A stretch of DNA of 64,000 nt from Treponema sp. J25 (lineage in GTDB: Bacteria; Spirochaetota; Spirochaetia; Treponematales; Breznakiellaceae). Numbering within the stretch: position 1 is the first letter of the stretch; each line of letters opens with the position of its first letter. The notes under the pieces are model-generated. The model saw nothing but the letters and a program-made list of their open reading frames with translations, was not told the DNA's origin and made no database searches. Position numbers and translations under genes: made by a program. This document shows positions 52,040-60,854 of this stretch, one piece after another. The stretch is taken from the NCBI RefSeq assembly GCF_004343725.1, contig NZ_PTQW01000005.1, positions 62,001 through 126,000 on the forward strand, written 5' to 3'.

Positions 52040-53253
52040 GCGACGCCCTCCTTACTGTCTTCTTCGTGTCGGAGCATGCTTACCGGTGTTTCCCCCGCCG
52101 GAAGAACCCGTCGGGGTTCTTCGGGAAGCCCCGCGTGGTGTCGGACGGTGGCAAGAAATTCGTCGATAAGAAACTCCGTATCCCGGGGGCCGGGACATCC
52201 CTCTGGATGGAACTGAACCGCCCGGAAGGGGCCGGTGGTGCTTTTAATTCCTTCTACGGTTCCGTCGTTGGTATTGACAAACCAGCTTTCCCAGCCCCGG
52301 GGAAGGGTATCTTCCCGGACGGCGTACCCATGGTTCTGGCTTGTGATATAGCAGCGCTGGGTGCCCACTTCGGTACAGGGCTGGTTTTGGCCCCGGTGGC
52401 CGTAGGGAAGCTTGTAGGTATCGGCCCCTGCGGCCAGGGCCATGAGCTGGTTCCCCAGGCAAATACCGAAGATGGGCTTGGAATCGGTAAGGGCTTTGCG
52501 GAGCGTGGCAATGGTCTTTCCACAGGCTTTGGGATCCCCCGGACCGTTGGAAAGGAAAATCCCATCGTACTCGAGTTGAGAAATATCGTAATTCCATGGC
52601 ACCCGGATAAGCTCCACATTTCGGGCTATAAGGCAGCGAAGGATGTTTGCCTTTGCCCCACAGTCCACAAGAACAATCCGGGGCGCCCGCTTTGTTCCTG
52701 AGATAATGGGAGGATAGACCTGCACCTCCCGGGGAGAGACCTCTGCCACAGGATGGGCGATATCCCCCGATTCAAAGGTAACTTCCCGGCACCCTTCCAC
52801 CAGGATTTTCCCCCGCATGACCCCCTGTTCCCGAAGTCGTTCCGTAAGGGCCCGGGTGTCGATACCGTAGATTCCCGGGACATTGTTTTGTTCGAGCCAG
52901 GCGCTGAGGGTGCTGGTACTGGCAAAATGGCTTGGTTCTTCGCAGAGTTCGGCCACCACAAACCCGGCGACCTGGATGCGATCTGATTCAAAATGAACCG
53001 GAATGCCAAACCGATCGAAGTAGGGTTTCCCTGTTTTGGGTTGCAGGGGAACCCCATAGTTACCTATGAGGGGATAGGTGGCAACAAGAATTTGCCCCCG
53101 GAAACTGGGGTCCGTAAGGGATTGGGGGTAGCCAGTCATACCGGTGGTAAAAACCACCTCTCCTGCCTGGGACCGGGCCTTGCCAAAGGACCAGCCGATA
53201 TATTCTGACCCATCCTCCAGGACAAGCCGTGCCTGTAATCGCTTTTTCTTCAT
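52036..53253 (-). CDS. carA: Carbamoyl-phosphate synthase small subunit
   Basis: 405 residues. N-terminal CPSase domain (RLVLEDGSEYIGWSFG, MTGYPQSLTDPSFRGQ) and class I glutamine amidotransferase domain with nucleophile Cys in FGICLGNQLMAL and His/Glu in FHPEGCPGP. It supplies ammonia to CarB. GGAGG precedes the ATG with 8 nt spacing. The leader (about 85 nt from the predicted promoter) shows no PyrR box that I can recognise. Confidence 0.96.
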   Translation of the reverse strand: MKKKRLQARLVLEDGSEYIGWSFGKARSQAGEVVFTTGMTGYPQSLTDPSFRGQILVATYPLIGNYGVPLQPKTGKPYFDRFGIPVHFESDRIQVAGFVVAELCEEPSHFASTSTLSAWLEQNNVPGIYGIDTRALTERLREQGVMRGKILVEGCREVTFESGDIAHPVAEVSPREVQVYPPIISGTKRAPRIVLVDCGAKANILRCLIARNVELIRVPWNYDISQLEYDGIFLSNGPGDPKACGKTIATLRKALTDSKPIFGICLGNQLMALAAGADTYKLPYGHRGQNQPCTEVGTQRCYITSQNHGYAVREDTLPRGWESWFVNTNDGTVEGIKSTTGPFRAVQFHPEGCPGPRDTEFLIDEFLATVRHHAGLPEEPRRVLPAGETPVSMLRHEEDSKEGVA

Positions 53254-53348
53254 GGGGGTATCCTCCCAAGTATGCCGGGGCTGAACAATCCCTTGCCAAG
53301 GGAGATCCTTACGTAAGGGTTTGTTGCCCCAGGATAATCTGTAGTATG

Positions 53349-53377
53349 AGGATACGCTTTTATTCTTGAAAAATCAA
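53349..53377 (-). promoter_or_regulatory. Probable carAB promoter
   Basis: On the minus strand TTGATT (53372-53377), 17-bp spacer, TATCCT (53349-53354). The upstream flank is AT-rich. Confidence 0.4.
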
Positions 53378-53545
53378 GGGAGATGTCAAAAATTCAGAAT
53401 AAATTTTACAGAAAAAGCTAAAAATTGATATTTCTATTTTGGTTTTTATTGGAAAAATCAATTTTCTTTTCTTGAAATTGAGAGTGAAGGGGTGAAAAAT
53501 GATGGCGATCTTCTGGCTGTGATGGCGATGATACCTTCTTCCTAG

Positions 53546-53577
53546 AAGAAAAAATCTGCGGCGGTACGCTTCGCAGA
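53546..53577 (-). terminator. Intrinsic terminator of the flavodiiron-ybaK pair
   Basis: On the minus strand TCTGCG (53572-53577) pairs with CGCAGA (53555-53560), loop of 11 nt, followed by TTTTTTC. It is 15 nt after the ybaK stop codon. Confidence 0.7.
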
Positions 53578-53592
53578 AAAGCAGACGGGGAG

Positions 53593-54060
53593 TTATACCA
53601 GCGAGGCAAAGTGGGCTCCGATAAGCCGGGCCAGATCCTGGGCCGCCAGTTGGACCTGGAGTCCCCGCTTACCCGCGCTTACGGTGATAGCATCAAACAA
53701 CAGGGCGAGCTCTTCGATGTAGGTGGGAAACAGTTTTTTCATCCCGATGGGAGAACAGCCCCCCCGAATGTAGCCGGTAAGGCCTTCCAGTTCCCGGAGG
53801 GGAAGGGGATCTATTGCCTTGTTGCCCGACGCCCGGGCGGCCTTTTTCAAGTCTACTTCGTAGGGGCCGGGAACCACACATACGAGGGGTCCGCTACGGT
53901 CCCCTACTAACACGATGGTTTTGAATACCTGTTCTGGGGGTATTTGTAAGATCTCGGCCGCATGGACCGCGGAAAGATCCGATTCGTCCACCGGATACGA
54001 CAGAACCCGGTGGGCAATCTTGTGGCCTTCGAGGATCCGTATCACGTTAGTTTTTTCCAT
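53593..54060 (-). CDS. ybaK: YbaK/EbsC family aminoacyl-tRNA deacylase
   Basis: 155 residues. Family marks: FKTIVLVGDRSGPLVCVVPG with the conserved Lys, GYIRGGCSPIGMKKLFPTYI and SAGKRGLQVQLAAQDL. YbaK hydrolyses Cys-tRNA(Pro) made in error by prolyl-tRNA synthetase. It follows the flavodiiron gene after 16 nt and very likely shares its transcript; a terminator comes right after. Confidence 0.92.
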   Translation of the reverse strand: MEKTNVIRILEGHKIAHRVLSYPVDESDLSAVHAAEILQIPPEQVFKTIVLVGDRSGPLVCVVPGPYEVDLKKAARASGNKAIDPLPLRELEGLTGYIRGGCSPIGMKKLFPTYIEELALLFDAITVSAGKRGLQVQLAAQDLARLIGAHFASLV

Positions 54061-54076
54061 GGCTCCTGATTTTTTC

Positions 54077-55291
54077 TTAAACCCCTTTTATCTTTTGGGC
54101 AAGGAGTTTCCCCGCTTCTTCGAGGCGCTTGATGTCCCCTTCCTTGGGGATTCCCGCCCATTCAACGGAAGCCAGGCTTTCCCATTTGAGGGGTTCGATG
54201 GCTGCTTCATATTCCTTTTGTGCTCCTCCGACCCATCCCCAGGAACCGATGCGGACCACCTTTTTGTGATAGATGTGTTTTCGGCGAAAAATATCGAGCA
54301 CATACGCCATGGGTGGAAACATGGCATATTCATAAGTAGGCATGGCAAGGAGAATTCCCTCTGCCCGGTATGCGTCGGCCAGCACATACGAAACATCTTC
54401 GTTGGGTACCCGATGTATCCGGTAGGGAACCCCTTCGCTTTCGATACCCCGCAGAACCGCCTCAAGCCCCAGCCGGGTGTTATCATACATGGAACCCCAG
54501 ATGACACAAACTTCCTTTTCTGCGGGCCCTTTGCTATAAGATGCGTACCGAAGGTACCGTTCGATGATTTCGGCCGGCCGCGTTCGCCACACAATCCCAT
54601 GGCTTGGGGCCACACAACGAATGGGAAGACCGGAAAGTTTTTGAATGCCCCGTTCTACAAAGGTGGAAAAGGAGGCCACAATGTTGGCGTAGTACCGGAG
54701 ACTTTCTTCTTCATAAAACCGGTGTTCCTCCGGGGTAAATTGATCATCAAATACCCGGTCTCCCAGTTTCCCAAAGGACCCAAAGGCGTCGCACGAGAAG
54801 AGGGTCCCCGAGGTCTCTTCCCAGGTCATCATCGTTTCGGGCCAATGGATATTAGGGGTCTCGAAAAACCGGAGTATCACCCCATTACCAAGGTCAAGCT
54901 GGTCGCCATCTTTTACTGCCCGTACCCCCTCTGTGATATTGTAAAAAGATTCTACCAATTTGATGCCCTTGGCGGTGGAGATAATTTCAAGGCGGGGATT
55001 AATGTTTCGCAGTTCTGCCAGATACCCCGTGTGATCCGGCTCAAGGTGGTTCAAAATGATATAGTCAATCTGTTCAAAGGATGTCCCGAGAGAATCGAGT
55101 TGCCTTCGCAACTGATCCGCCGCATTAGTCCAGTCCCGTACCAGATCGATGAGGGCGGTTTTTGTTCCCCTTACCAGGTAGGTGTTCAGGGAAACCCCTT
55201 CGGGAATAGGCCAGATCCCTTCGAATCGGTCATCCGTTTCGATATCTGCATGCAGACAGTATACATGGTCTGCGATACGGTGGGCTTTCAT
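54077..55291 (-). CDS. Flavodiiron protein (A-type flavoprotein)
   Basis: 404 residues. Metallo-beta-lactamase-like domain with diiron ligands in NHLEPDHTG, TPNIHWPETM and FSCDAFGSFG, then a flavodoxin domain with the FMN loop IWGSMYDNT. It reduces O2 to water (or NO to N2O) with electrons from rubredoxin or NADH-linked partners, protecting anaerobes. No rubredoxin gene is beside it. AAGGAG precedes the ATG. A palindrome overlaps its likely -10 region, suggesting control by a redox- or NO-responsive repressor. Confidence 0.93.
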   Translation of the reverse strand: MKAHRIADHVYCLHADIETDDRFEGIWPIPEGVSLNTYLVRGTKTALIDLVRDWTNAADQLRRQLDSLGTSFEQIDYIILNHLEPDHTGYLAELRNINPRLEIISTAKGIKLVESFYNITEGVRAVKDGDQLDLGNGVILRFFETPNIHWPETMMTWEETSGTLFSCDAFGSFGKLGDRVFDDQFTPEEHRFYEEESLRYYANIVASFSTFVERGIQKLSGLPIRCVAPSHGIVWRTRPAEIIERYLRYASYSKGPAEKEVCVIWGSMYDNTRLGLEAVLRGIESEGVPYRIHRVPNEDVSYVLADAYRAEGILLAMPTYEYAMFPPMAYVLDIFRRKHIYHKKVVRIGSWGWVGGAQKEYEAAIEPLKWESLASVEWAGIPKEGDIKRLEEAGKLLAQKIKGV

Positions 55292-55324
55292 AAAACTGCT
55301 CCTTTCAGGGTAATCGTAGTAATC

Positions 55325-55343
55325 TTACATTGATACAAGGTAA
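55325..55343. promoter_or_regulatory. 19-bp near-perfect palindrome in the flavodiiron promoter
   Basis: TTAC-A-TTG-ATA-CAA-G-GTAA: 14 of 16 arm positions outside the centre are symmetric when the two single mismatched positions are set aside. It lies 34-52 nt before the ATG at 55291 and covers the -10 region (TACCTT, minus) that follows TTGAGA (55360-55365) at 17 bp. Position and form fit a repressor operator. Confidence 0.5.
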
Positions 55344-55490
55344 CGGATTTTTTGTATTCTCTCAATATGGGTGCTTCGGAAAAAAGAAAGCCTTTTTATA
55401 ATGGGCTGGCCCACCGGTTTTCCCCAAAGGTGAAAAAAGAGGAATGGGGCGCCCTTTGATAAGGGTGTACTACAAGGATACCGATCCGAT

Positions 55491-55519
55491 TTGAAAGATC
55501 CTTATGGTTGTAGTATAGT
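55491..55519 (+). promoter_or_regulatory. Promoter of the TPR-GAF-GGDEF gene
   Basis: TTGAAA (55491-55496), 17-bp spacer, TATAGT (55514-55519), ATG 10 nt later at 55530. The leader is about 0-4 nt if the start site is normal; an AAGG in between could act only if transcription starts earlier. Confidence 0.55.
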
Positions 55520-55529
55520 TAAGGCGGTA

Positions 55530-57725
55530 ATGAGTGGTCCCATGAAAAATGCTTCTTCTGGCATGTCTGATTTTTATCCTTCTTTTTTGTTGCCCATGAC
55601 GGAGTGGGAAGAAAGTCCGGGAGAAGGCGAACCCCTGATTGAAGAGCGTCCCTCGACAGATCCTATCCAGCTTGCCTGGAGTTACATCCGTAAGGCCCGT
55701 TCGGTACTCCTCTTATCTCGAACAAAGGAAGCCCAGGAATGGGCCATGAAGGCCCTGGAACTGTTTAAGGCCCATCAACATACCCGGGGCCTTGTGCATG
55801 TGTTTCTGTTTTTGGGTATCCTTTTTCTTGAACAAGGGGCCTTAGAAAAATCTCTGGAAAATACGACCCTGGCCATTGAGCTTGCTCAAAATATGAAAAG
55901 CCCTGAATTAGAAATTCTGGGGTTCCATACGGTGGGTCAGGTTTTGCTTAAAACAGGAGAGGTTCATGAGGCGCTCCAGTATTTCCTCCAGGCCGATAAG
56001 AAGATAAAAGAGGCTACCAGCCTGCAGGGGAGCAAGGTTTTCTATGAGCTAGAAACCCTCCTTTTTATCAACCTGGGAGAGGCCTTTATTGCCCTGGGAG
56101 AGACGGACAATGGGGCGGAGTATTTTGCCCTTGCCCAGGAAGCGGCGACCCATTTGAACAATGTGACCGTAGAGATACGGATCTTAAAGGGCCTTGCGAT
56201 TATTCAAAAGAGAAGGGGCTTCCGAAAAGAGGCCATGGAGATGTTAGAGCGGGCTATCGAAGAGGCCCAGCGCTATTCCCTTCGTCTCTATCTTATCGAA
56301 CTGTGGCTTGAGCTAGGAGTGATTCATATTGAGCTCAATGAATATGATCGGGCTATTCAGATATTTACTGATGTTGTAACCGAATCAGAAAAGAATGGGC
56401 TTTTCCCGTATGTGGCAGAGGGATATCGAAATCGATCCCTTGCCTACGAAGCATCCCTGAATTTTCGGGAGGCCCTTTCAGATTTTAAACGATTCCATGA
56501 AACCCTGGAACATATTTCTCTTGAGCAAAGTGTGAGCCGCCGTCGAGATGCGGAGATTCTCTTCGAACTTGAAAAGGCCCAACGAGAAGCAGAGATATTC
56601 CGCTTACGAAATGTAGAATTACGGGAGCATAAGGATGCCCTGGAGCGTTCTAATCGGCAAATTCAGGCTGTTGCAGAGGCTGGTAAGGCAATTACTTCTT
56701 CCCTGGATATCCAAGAGATAGCCCGTTTAGTTCAGGAAAATCTTAAGACCCTGATGGAGATAGAGGGCTTTTCTTTGGCCATGTATGAGGAAGCACAAGA
56801 ACAACTGCAGTTTGTGTTCTGTGTGGAAAAAAACGAGCCCCAGTCCTTGCCCCCTCTATCTTTAGACGATTCCTGTCATCTGCTGGTATGGGTGGTACAA
56901 CATCAGCAAAGTATCCGCATTGATGATCTGGAAAAGTCATTAGCCGAGGGAGTTAGTCCTTTAAGATATCTGGAGGGAGTCTCGGCCCGATCGGTGATTG
57001 GAATTCCCCTGACGCTGGGGGGGACAATTATTGGAACCCTCAGCATCCATTCTCAAAAAAGAAAGGCCTACTCCGAAGAGGATGTGCGTCTTCTGGAATC
57101 GATCGGTACCTTTGTGGCCATAGCGATCCAGAATTCCCAGCATCGCCAGGAATTGCTTCGTCTTAATGAAGCCCTACGGGCAGAAAAAGAAGCCCTTGAA
57201 CAACTTACCCGTAAGGTTTCTCGCCTAGCAAACCATGATGGCCTTACGGGCCTTCCGAACCGTTTGCTCCTGGCGGAACTTCTAGAGCGGGCGATTCAGC
57301 GGAGTAAGCGGCAAAAGACGCTGTTAGCAGTCTTGTTTATGGATCTGGATAATTTTAAACCCATCAATGATACCTTTGGACATCAGGAAGGGGATCGTGC
57401 CCTGGTAGAAGTGGCCCACAGAATAAAAGGGGCTCTCCGCGCTTCTGATGTGATAGCCCGTGTGGGAGGCGATGAATTTGTGGTGCTCCTGATGGATATG
57501 GACAACGAGGAGGGGGCGCGACTTGTGGCGGAGAAAATCATAAAGACCCTGGAACACCCCCTGTACATTGAAGGGCAACTGTGTCAGCTGGGGGTATCTA
57601 TTGGAATTGCCCTGTATCCCCACGATGGGGGCTCTGGGGACGAACTAATCCGGCATGCCGACGAAGCGATGTACCGAATAAAACGGGCAGGGAAGAATGG
57701 GTATACCTTTTATTCTGTTCGTTAG
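55530..57725 (+). CDS. TPR-GAF-GGDEF diguanylate cyclase
   Basis: 731 residues. TPR-like helices (about 45-350), a coiled coil (about 350-385), a GAF domain (about 400-545: LKTLMEIEGFSLAMYEEAQ, VIGIPLTLGGTIIGTLSIHS) and GGDEF (about 570-730) with active site RVGGDEFVVLL and an RxxD inhibition site (RASD) five residues before it. It should make cyclic di-GMP, with product feedback. No membrane segment. ATG 55530 is the first ATG behind the promoter; ATG 55542 is an alternative. Confidence 0.9.
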   Translation: MSGPMKNASSGMSDFYPSFLLPMTEWEESPGEGEPLIEERPSTDPIQLAWSYIRKARSVLLLSRTKEAQEWAMKALELFKAHQHTRGLVHVFLFLGILFLEQGALEKSLENTTLAIELAQNMKSPELEILGFHTVGQVLLKTGEVHEALQYFLQADKKIKEATSLQGSKVFYELETLLFINLGEAFIALGETDNGAEYFALAQEAATHLNNVTVEIRILKGLAIIQKRRGFRKEAMEMLERAIEEAQRYSLRLYLIELWLELGVIHIELNEYDRAIQIFTDVVTESEKNGLFPYVAEGYRNRSLAYEASLNFREALSDFKRFHETLEHISLEQSVSRRRDAEILFELEKAQREAEIFRLRNVELREHKDALERSNRQIQAVAEAGKAITSSLDIQEIARLVQENLKTLMEIEGFSLAMYEEAQEQLQFVFCVEKNEPQSLPPLSLDDSCHLLVWVVQHQQSIRIDDLEKSLAEGVSPLRYLEGVSARSVIGIPLTLGGTIIGTLSIHSQKRKAYSEEDVRLLESIGTFVAIAIQNSQHRQELLRLNEALRAEKEALEQLTRKVSRLANHDGLTGLPNRLLLAELLERAIQRSKRQKTLLAVLFMDLDNFKPINDTFGHQEGDRALVEVAHRIKGALRASDVIARVGGDEFVVLLMDMDNEEGARLVAEKIIKTLEHPLYIEGQLCQLGVSIGIALYPHDGGSGDELIRHADEAMYRIKRAGKNGYTFYSVR

Positions 57726-57795
57726 GATGGGTCGCCGCCGACGCAGATCGGCAGCTTTGATTTATCTATTGTGTCACCCGTGAGGAGTCGTTGTA

Positions 57796-58233
57796 TTATT
57801 TTTTAAGAACCGCTACAACCCGCTCTAGAACCTTTTTTCGGTCCAGGGGTTTTACAATGTAACTTTTAGCGCCGAGAAGAAGGGACTTCTTGACCACATC
57901 TTCCTTTCCAAGGGCACTTACCATTATAACGGTAGCATTTTTGTCAAATTCCAGTATTTTCTCCAGGGCCGTTACCCCATCGAGGACGGGCATGGTAATA
58001 TCAAGCGTTACAAGATCCACATTTGGGTAGAGTTCTTTGTATTTTTCAATCCCCTGCATACCGTCGGTAGCGGTAGCCACTACTTCGAATCCTTCTGAGG
58101 TCAGGATCTGGCCCAGTTGCTTGGCAATGAACATAGAATCATCGATGATGAGGACCCGATAGGGAGTGCCATCGGGTTTTATCCCATCGGGCTTTTTCTC
58201 GTTGATACTGGGCATGTCGGTTTTTGCAATCAT
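57796..58233 (-). CDS. CheY-like response regulator
   Basis: 145 residues: a 24-residue polar N-terminal extension with a Lys-Pro-Asp-Gly repeat, then one receiver domain (VLIIDDSMFIAKQ, phospho-Asp in VTLDITMPVLDG, MVSALGK, YIVKPLD). No output domain. It is convergent with the cyclase gene. GAAGGAGG precedes ATG 58233, preferred over the upstream frame start. Its partner kinase is unknown; the hybrid kinase at 19355 or CheA are candidates. Confidence 0.9.
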   Translation of the reverse strand: MIAKTDMPSINEKKPDGIKPDGTPYRVLIIDDSMFIAKQLGQILTSEGFEVVATATDGMQGIEKYKELYPNVDLVTLDITMPVLDGVTALEKILEFDKNATVIMVSALGKEDVVKKSLLLGAKSYIVKPLDRKKVLERVVAVLKK

Positions 58234-58252
58234 GGGGTATCCTCCTTCTTCT

Positions 58253-58281
58253 TTTATAGCGTAACTTAGAGGATATTGCAA
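58253..58281 (-). promoter_or_regulatory. Promoter of the response regulator gene
   Basis: On the minus strand TTGCAA (58276-58281), 17-bp spacer, TATAAA (58253-58258), 20 nt before the ATG with GAAGGAGG between. Confidence 0.6.
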
Positions 58282-58346
58282 GCATCAGTGGGTATGGTTC
58301 TGGATCTCCTTTTCATAAAAAGATCCCTATGGTAGGATAAAACCCC

Positions 58347-59324
58347 ATGTCAGTGCCCTATCTTCTTGCCCCCATGGCATCCTTGAGTAATCGGGTTCTC
58401 CGGGAACTAATAGAAAGCTTTGGTGGGTGTGATGAGTATTTTACCGAAATGATCAGTGCCCCCGCTCTGCTTGCCGGAGGCCCCTACGAAAAATTCTATA
58501 TCGATGGGGAGCCCGTTCCCTCTAAGATAGTCTACCAATTGGTTGGCTCTGATCCCGAGGCCTTGGCCCGGGCCGCGGCCTTGCTCGATGGGCGGGAATG
58601 TAAGGGGATCGATATCAACATGGGCTGTTCCGCGCCGGAAATCAAGAAGCGAGGTGCCGGGGTATGGTGGATGGCCCATCCGGAAGCGGCATGGAATATG
58701 GTAGACCAGGTCCGCAAACAGGTGCGGCGTCGGCGACTGAGTGTAAAGATCCGGCTTGGTTTTGAGCTGAACCCGGAGGAACTCCTTCGTTTTTGTAAAG
58801 GCCTTGAAGCGGTCGGGGTCGATATGATTACCCTTCATCCCCGAACGGCCAGTGAAAAGTTTAAGCGTTCTTCCCGCTGGGAATATGTGGGACTGGTACA
58901 TTCGTCCCTGCGGATTGCGGTCATAGGAAACGGAGACATCGAGACTGCTTTCCATCTTTTGGAACGGGGCCAGTCAGGTCTGTGTGATGGGGTTATGGTT
59001 GGACGGGCGGCGGTCCGACAGCCCTGGATTTTTGCGCACGCAAGGGCCCTGGAAAAGCAGGAGCCCTTTTCTCCGGTGGATCTCCTCGAGGTGGGGCTCC
59101 GTTTCCTCAACTTCCTTGCTCAGTACCAGCCGGAAGAGTTTCATCCTTCTCGGGCGGAAAAGTTTTTTCTCTATTTTTGCGACAATGTACGCTGGGGCCA
59201 CTATCTTCGAACCCTCTTGAATCGGGCGGCAAGCCTCAGAGAGAAGGCCCAGGTCCTGGAGCAGTACTTTCAGGACCATCCTGAAGAACGATGGATTCCT
59301 CGTCCTTCGACCCTTAACCCTTAG
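58347..59324 (+). CDS. dus: tRNA-dihydrouridine synthase family protein
   Basis: 325 residues, FMN TIM barrel. Seen: LAPMASLSNRVLRELIESFGG, GIDINMGCSAPEIKKRGAG (the usual GCP reads GCS), SVKIRLGF, ITLHPRTASEKFKR, VIGNGDI and DGVMVGRAAVRQPWIF. It reduces uridine to dihydrouridine in tRNA D loops. The -10-like TAGGAT (58333-58338) is 8 nt before the ATG, so the leader is very short. The stop codon overlaps that of the convergent CBM9-like gene. Confidence 0.9.
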   Translation: MSVPYLLAPMASLSNRVLRELIESFGGCDEYFTEMISAPALLAGGPYEKFYIDGEPVPSKIVYQLVGSDPEALARAAALLDGRECKGIDINMGCSAPEIKKRGAGVWWMAHPEAAWNMVDQVRKQVRRRRLSVKIRLGFELNPEELLRFCKGLEAVGVDMITLHPRTASEKFKRSSRWEYVGLVHSSLRIAVIGNGDIETAFHLLERGQSGLCDGVMVGRAAVRQPWIFAHARALEKQEPFSPVDLLEVGLRFLNFLAQYQPEEFHPSRAEKFFLYFCDNVRWGHYLRTLLNRAASLREKAQVLEQYFQDHPEERWIPRPSTLNP

Positions 59325-59950
59325 ACAAACTCGAGGATCCCAAAATATTCTGGTTGATGGAAACTTACTTTTTCTTTGGGGAAGGAGCTCCAGCTGCCGT
59401 AGGAGGGCTTTTCTTCTTCGTTCAATATGATTCGATTAAGACTTATCCGCCACTGAGTTCCTGGTAATGGGGGCTCGGTACGCTCAAAATCATGCCAGGG
59501 AAGGGCTAGTTCCAGGACCAGCGTCTTTTCTTGGGAATAATACTGGACGGTATATTGGGCGGTGCTTTTCCAGGGGTACTCAAATTCGATTTCCTTGCCT
59601 TCCTGGGTATAGGCCTGGTAATCAAGTAGCGTACCAAGGGCGTTTATTTCCCAGGCCCAGTAGCGGCATCCCGGTGGCATAAGGAAAACTTCAAGGCAGT
59701 CATCCCGAAAAACATCCGACTTCGGTTCGGTTCTCCGGGCTCGAAGAGTAGGGGCATACGCGTCAAACCGAACGTAGAGGAATTGGTCCGTATATCCTAT
59801 TCGTACGCAGGTGGAATATTGCAGGGTATCATAACCCGCCCAGGGAAAATGGAACTCCTCTATGGCGGGTTTATCTTCTAGTTCCTTTCGAAGTTCCGGG
59901 GCATCGGGAGAGAAATCCCGGCCAAGGCGGTACGTACGGTAGTGCTTCAC
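59321..59950 (-). CDS. Carbohydrate-binding family 9-like protein
   Basis: 209 residues, no signal peptide. The pattern of a CBM9-like/DOMON beta sandwich is visible: LYVRFDAYAPTLRA, SDVFRDDCLEVFLMPPG, YWAWEINALGTLLDYQAY, LELALPWHDF, WRISLNRI. Such domains bind sugars, but stand-alone cytoplasmic forms have no known function. Its ATG overlaps the adk stop (ATGA), so it is cotranscribed with adk. Confidence 0.75.
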   Translation of the reverse strand: MKHYRTYRLGRDFSPDAPELRKELEDKPAIEEFHFPWAGYDTLQYSTCVRIGYTDQFLYVRFDAYAPTLRARRTEPKSDVFRDDCLEVFLMPPGCRYWAWEINALGTLLDYQAYTQEGKEIEFEYPWKSTAQYTVQYYSQEKTLVLELALPWHDFERTEPPLPGTQWRISLNRIILNEEEKPSYGSWSSFPKEKVSFHQPEYFGILEFV

Positions 59951-60579
59951 CGTAAACCCAGGGCTTTTTTGAAGTTTTCTTCCACCACTTCTACCGCAGG
60001 ACGGGCATCCACATCGACCAGGAGACCTTTTTGACGATAGTACTCGATAAGAGGAGCCGTCTGGGCCCGATATACCTCGAGGCGTTTCTGGATGGCCTCG
60101 CTCCGATCATCATCACGAATGTAGAGCTCTCCTCCACAGCTATCGCAGATCCCCTCTTTTTTGGGTTTCTGAAACAGGACGTGGTAATTGGCTCCGCAGT
60201 TTTTACATACCCGCCGACCCGAAAGCCGCTCGATTACCGCCGCATCGGGAATATCAAAATTGACGACCTTATCAATTTTAGAAAAGGTGGCAAGGGCCTC
60301 TGCCTGGGCAATGGTCCGGGGAAACCCATCGAGGATATACCCTTTTTTCGTATCCTCCTGACTGAGCCGTTCCCGCACGAGGGCCACGGTTGTCTCATCG
60401 TCTACGAGTTTCCCCTCATCGATAATCGCCTTTACCTTAAGTCCCAGGGGTGTTTTGGCTGCAATGGCGGCCCGAAAGATCGCTCCTGTAGAGATTTGGG
60501 GGATCCCCAAAATTTCTACCGCCCGGGCGGCTAATGTTCCTTTTCCTGCCCCCGGGGGACCTAAAAATATAAGATTCAT
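59947..60579 (-). CDS. adk: Adenylate kinase
   Basis: 210 residues, long form with a zinc-finger lid (CKNCGANYH and CDSCGGELY). P-loop GPPGAGKGT, GFPRTIAQAEAL, and the RLSGRRVC hinge. It converts ATP and AMP to two ADP. AAGGAG precedes the ATG. A possible TTGCTC-17-CATTAT promoter lies about 65 nt upstream on the minus strand. Confidence 0.97.
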   Translation of the reverse strand: MNLIFLGPPGAGKGTLAARAVEILGIPQISTGAIFRAAIAAKTPLGLKVKAIIDEGKLVDDETTVALVRERLSQEDTKKGYILDGFPRTIAQAEALATFSKIDKVVNFDIPDAAVIERLSGRRVCKNCGANYHVLFQKPKKEGICDSCGGELYIRDDDRSEAIQKRLEVYRAQTAPLIEYYRQKGLLVDVDARPAVEVVEENFKKALGLR

Positions 60580-60792
60580 GGACTGCTCCTTACTGACATG
60601 AAGATACCAGGTCTTTTGTGGGACCCTTTGAATGCGTTCATAATGGAATAAAATTTCACTTTGAGCAAGGTGGCCCTTTGAAAATTCTGTAGTTCTAAAA
60701 GCGGTCCAAAGGGCGTAATGGTGAGTGGTATGGGTTTTCTCAAAGAATCGACTATGGGGGATGTAACCCTAAAAGATACAATAACAAAACCC

Positions 60793-60821
60793 TTGACGGT
60801 TCCCTCCTTTTTTGCTATGGT
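60793..60821 (+). promoter_or_regulatory. Promoter of the ABC importer operon
   Basis: TTGACG (60793-60798), 17-bp spacer, TATGGT (60816-60821), 34 nt before ATG 60855, which has TAGGAGG. The rest of the 275-nt gap shows no T-box or riboswitch I can recognise. Confidence 0.6.
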
Positions 60822-60854
60822 TGTTTCTGTTTATAGAAACGTAGGAGGAAAATA

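Larger units (their letters stand above)
53254..53592. other. 339-nt gap between carA and ybaK
   Basis: No gene seen. It contains the carAB promoter (53349-53377), an AT-rich stretch (53395-53475), a direct repeat GATGGCGAT (53502 and 53521) and the ybaK terminator (53546-53577). Confidence 0.5.

Noticed and set aside
60580-60854. T-box or tryptophan leader upstream of the TrpXYZ-like operon
   Set aside because: No T-box consensus and no Trp-rich leader peptide were seen; only a normal promoter and ribosome binding site.
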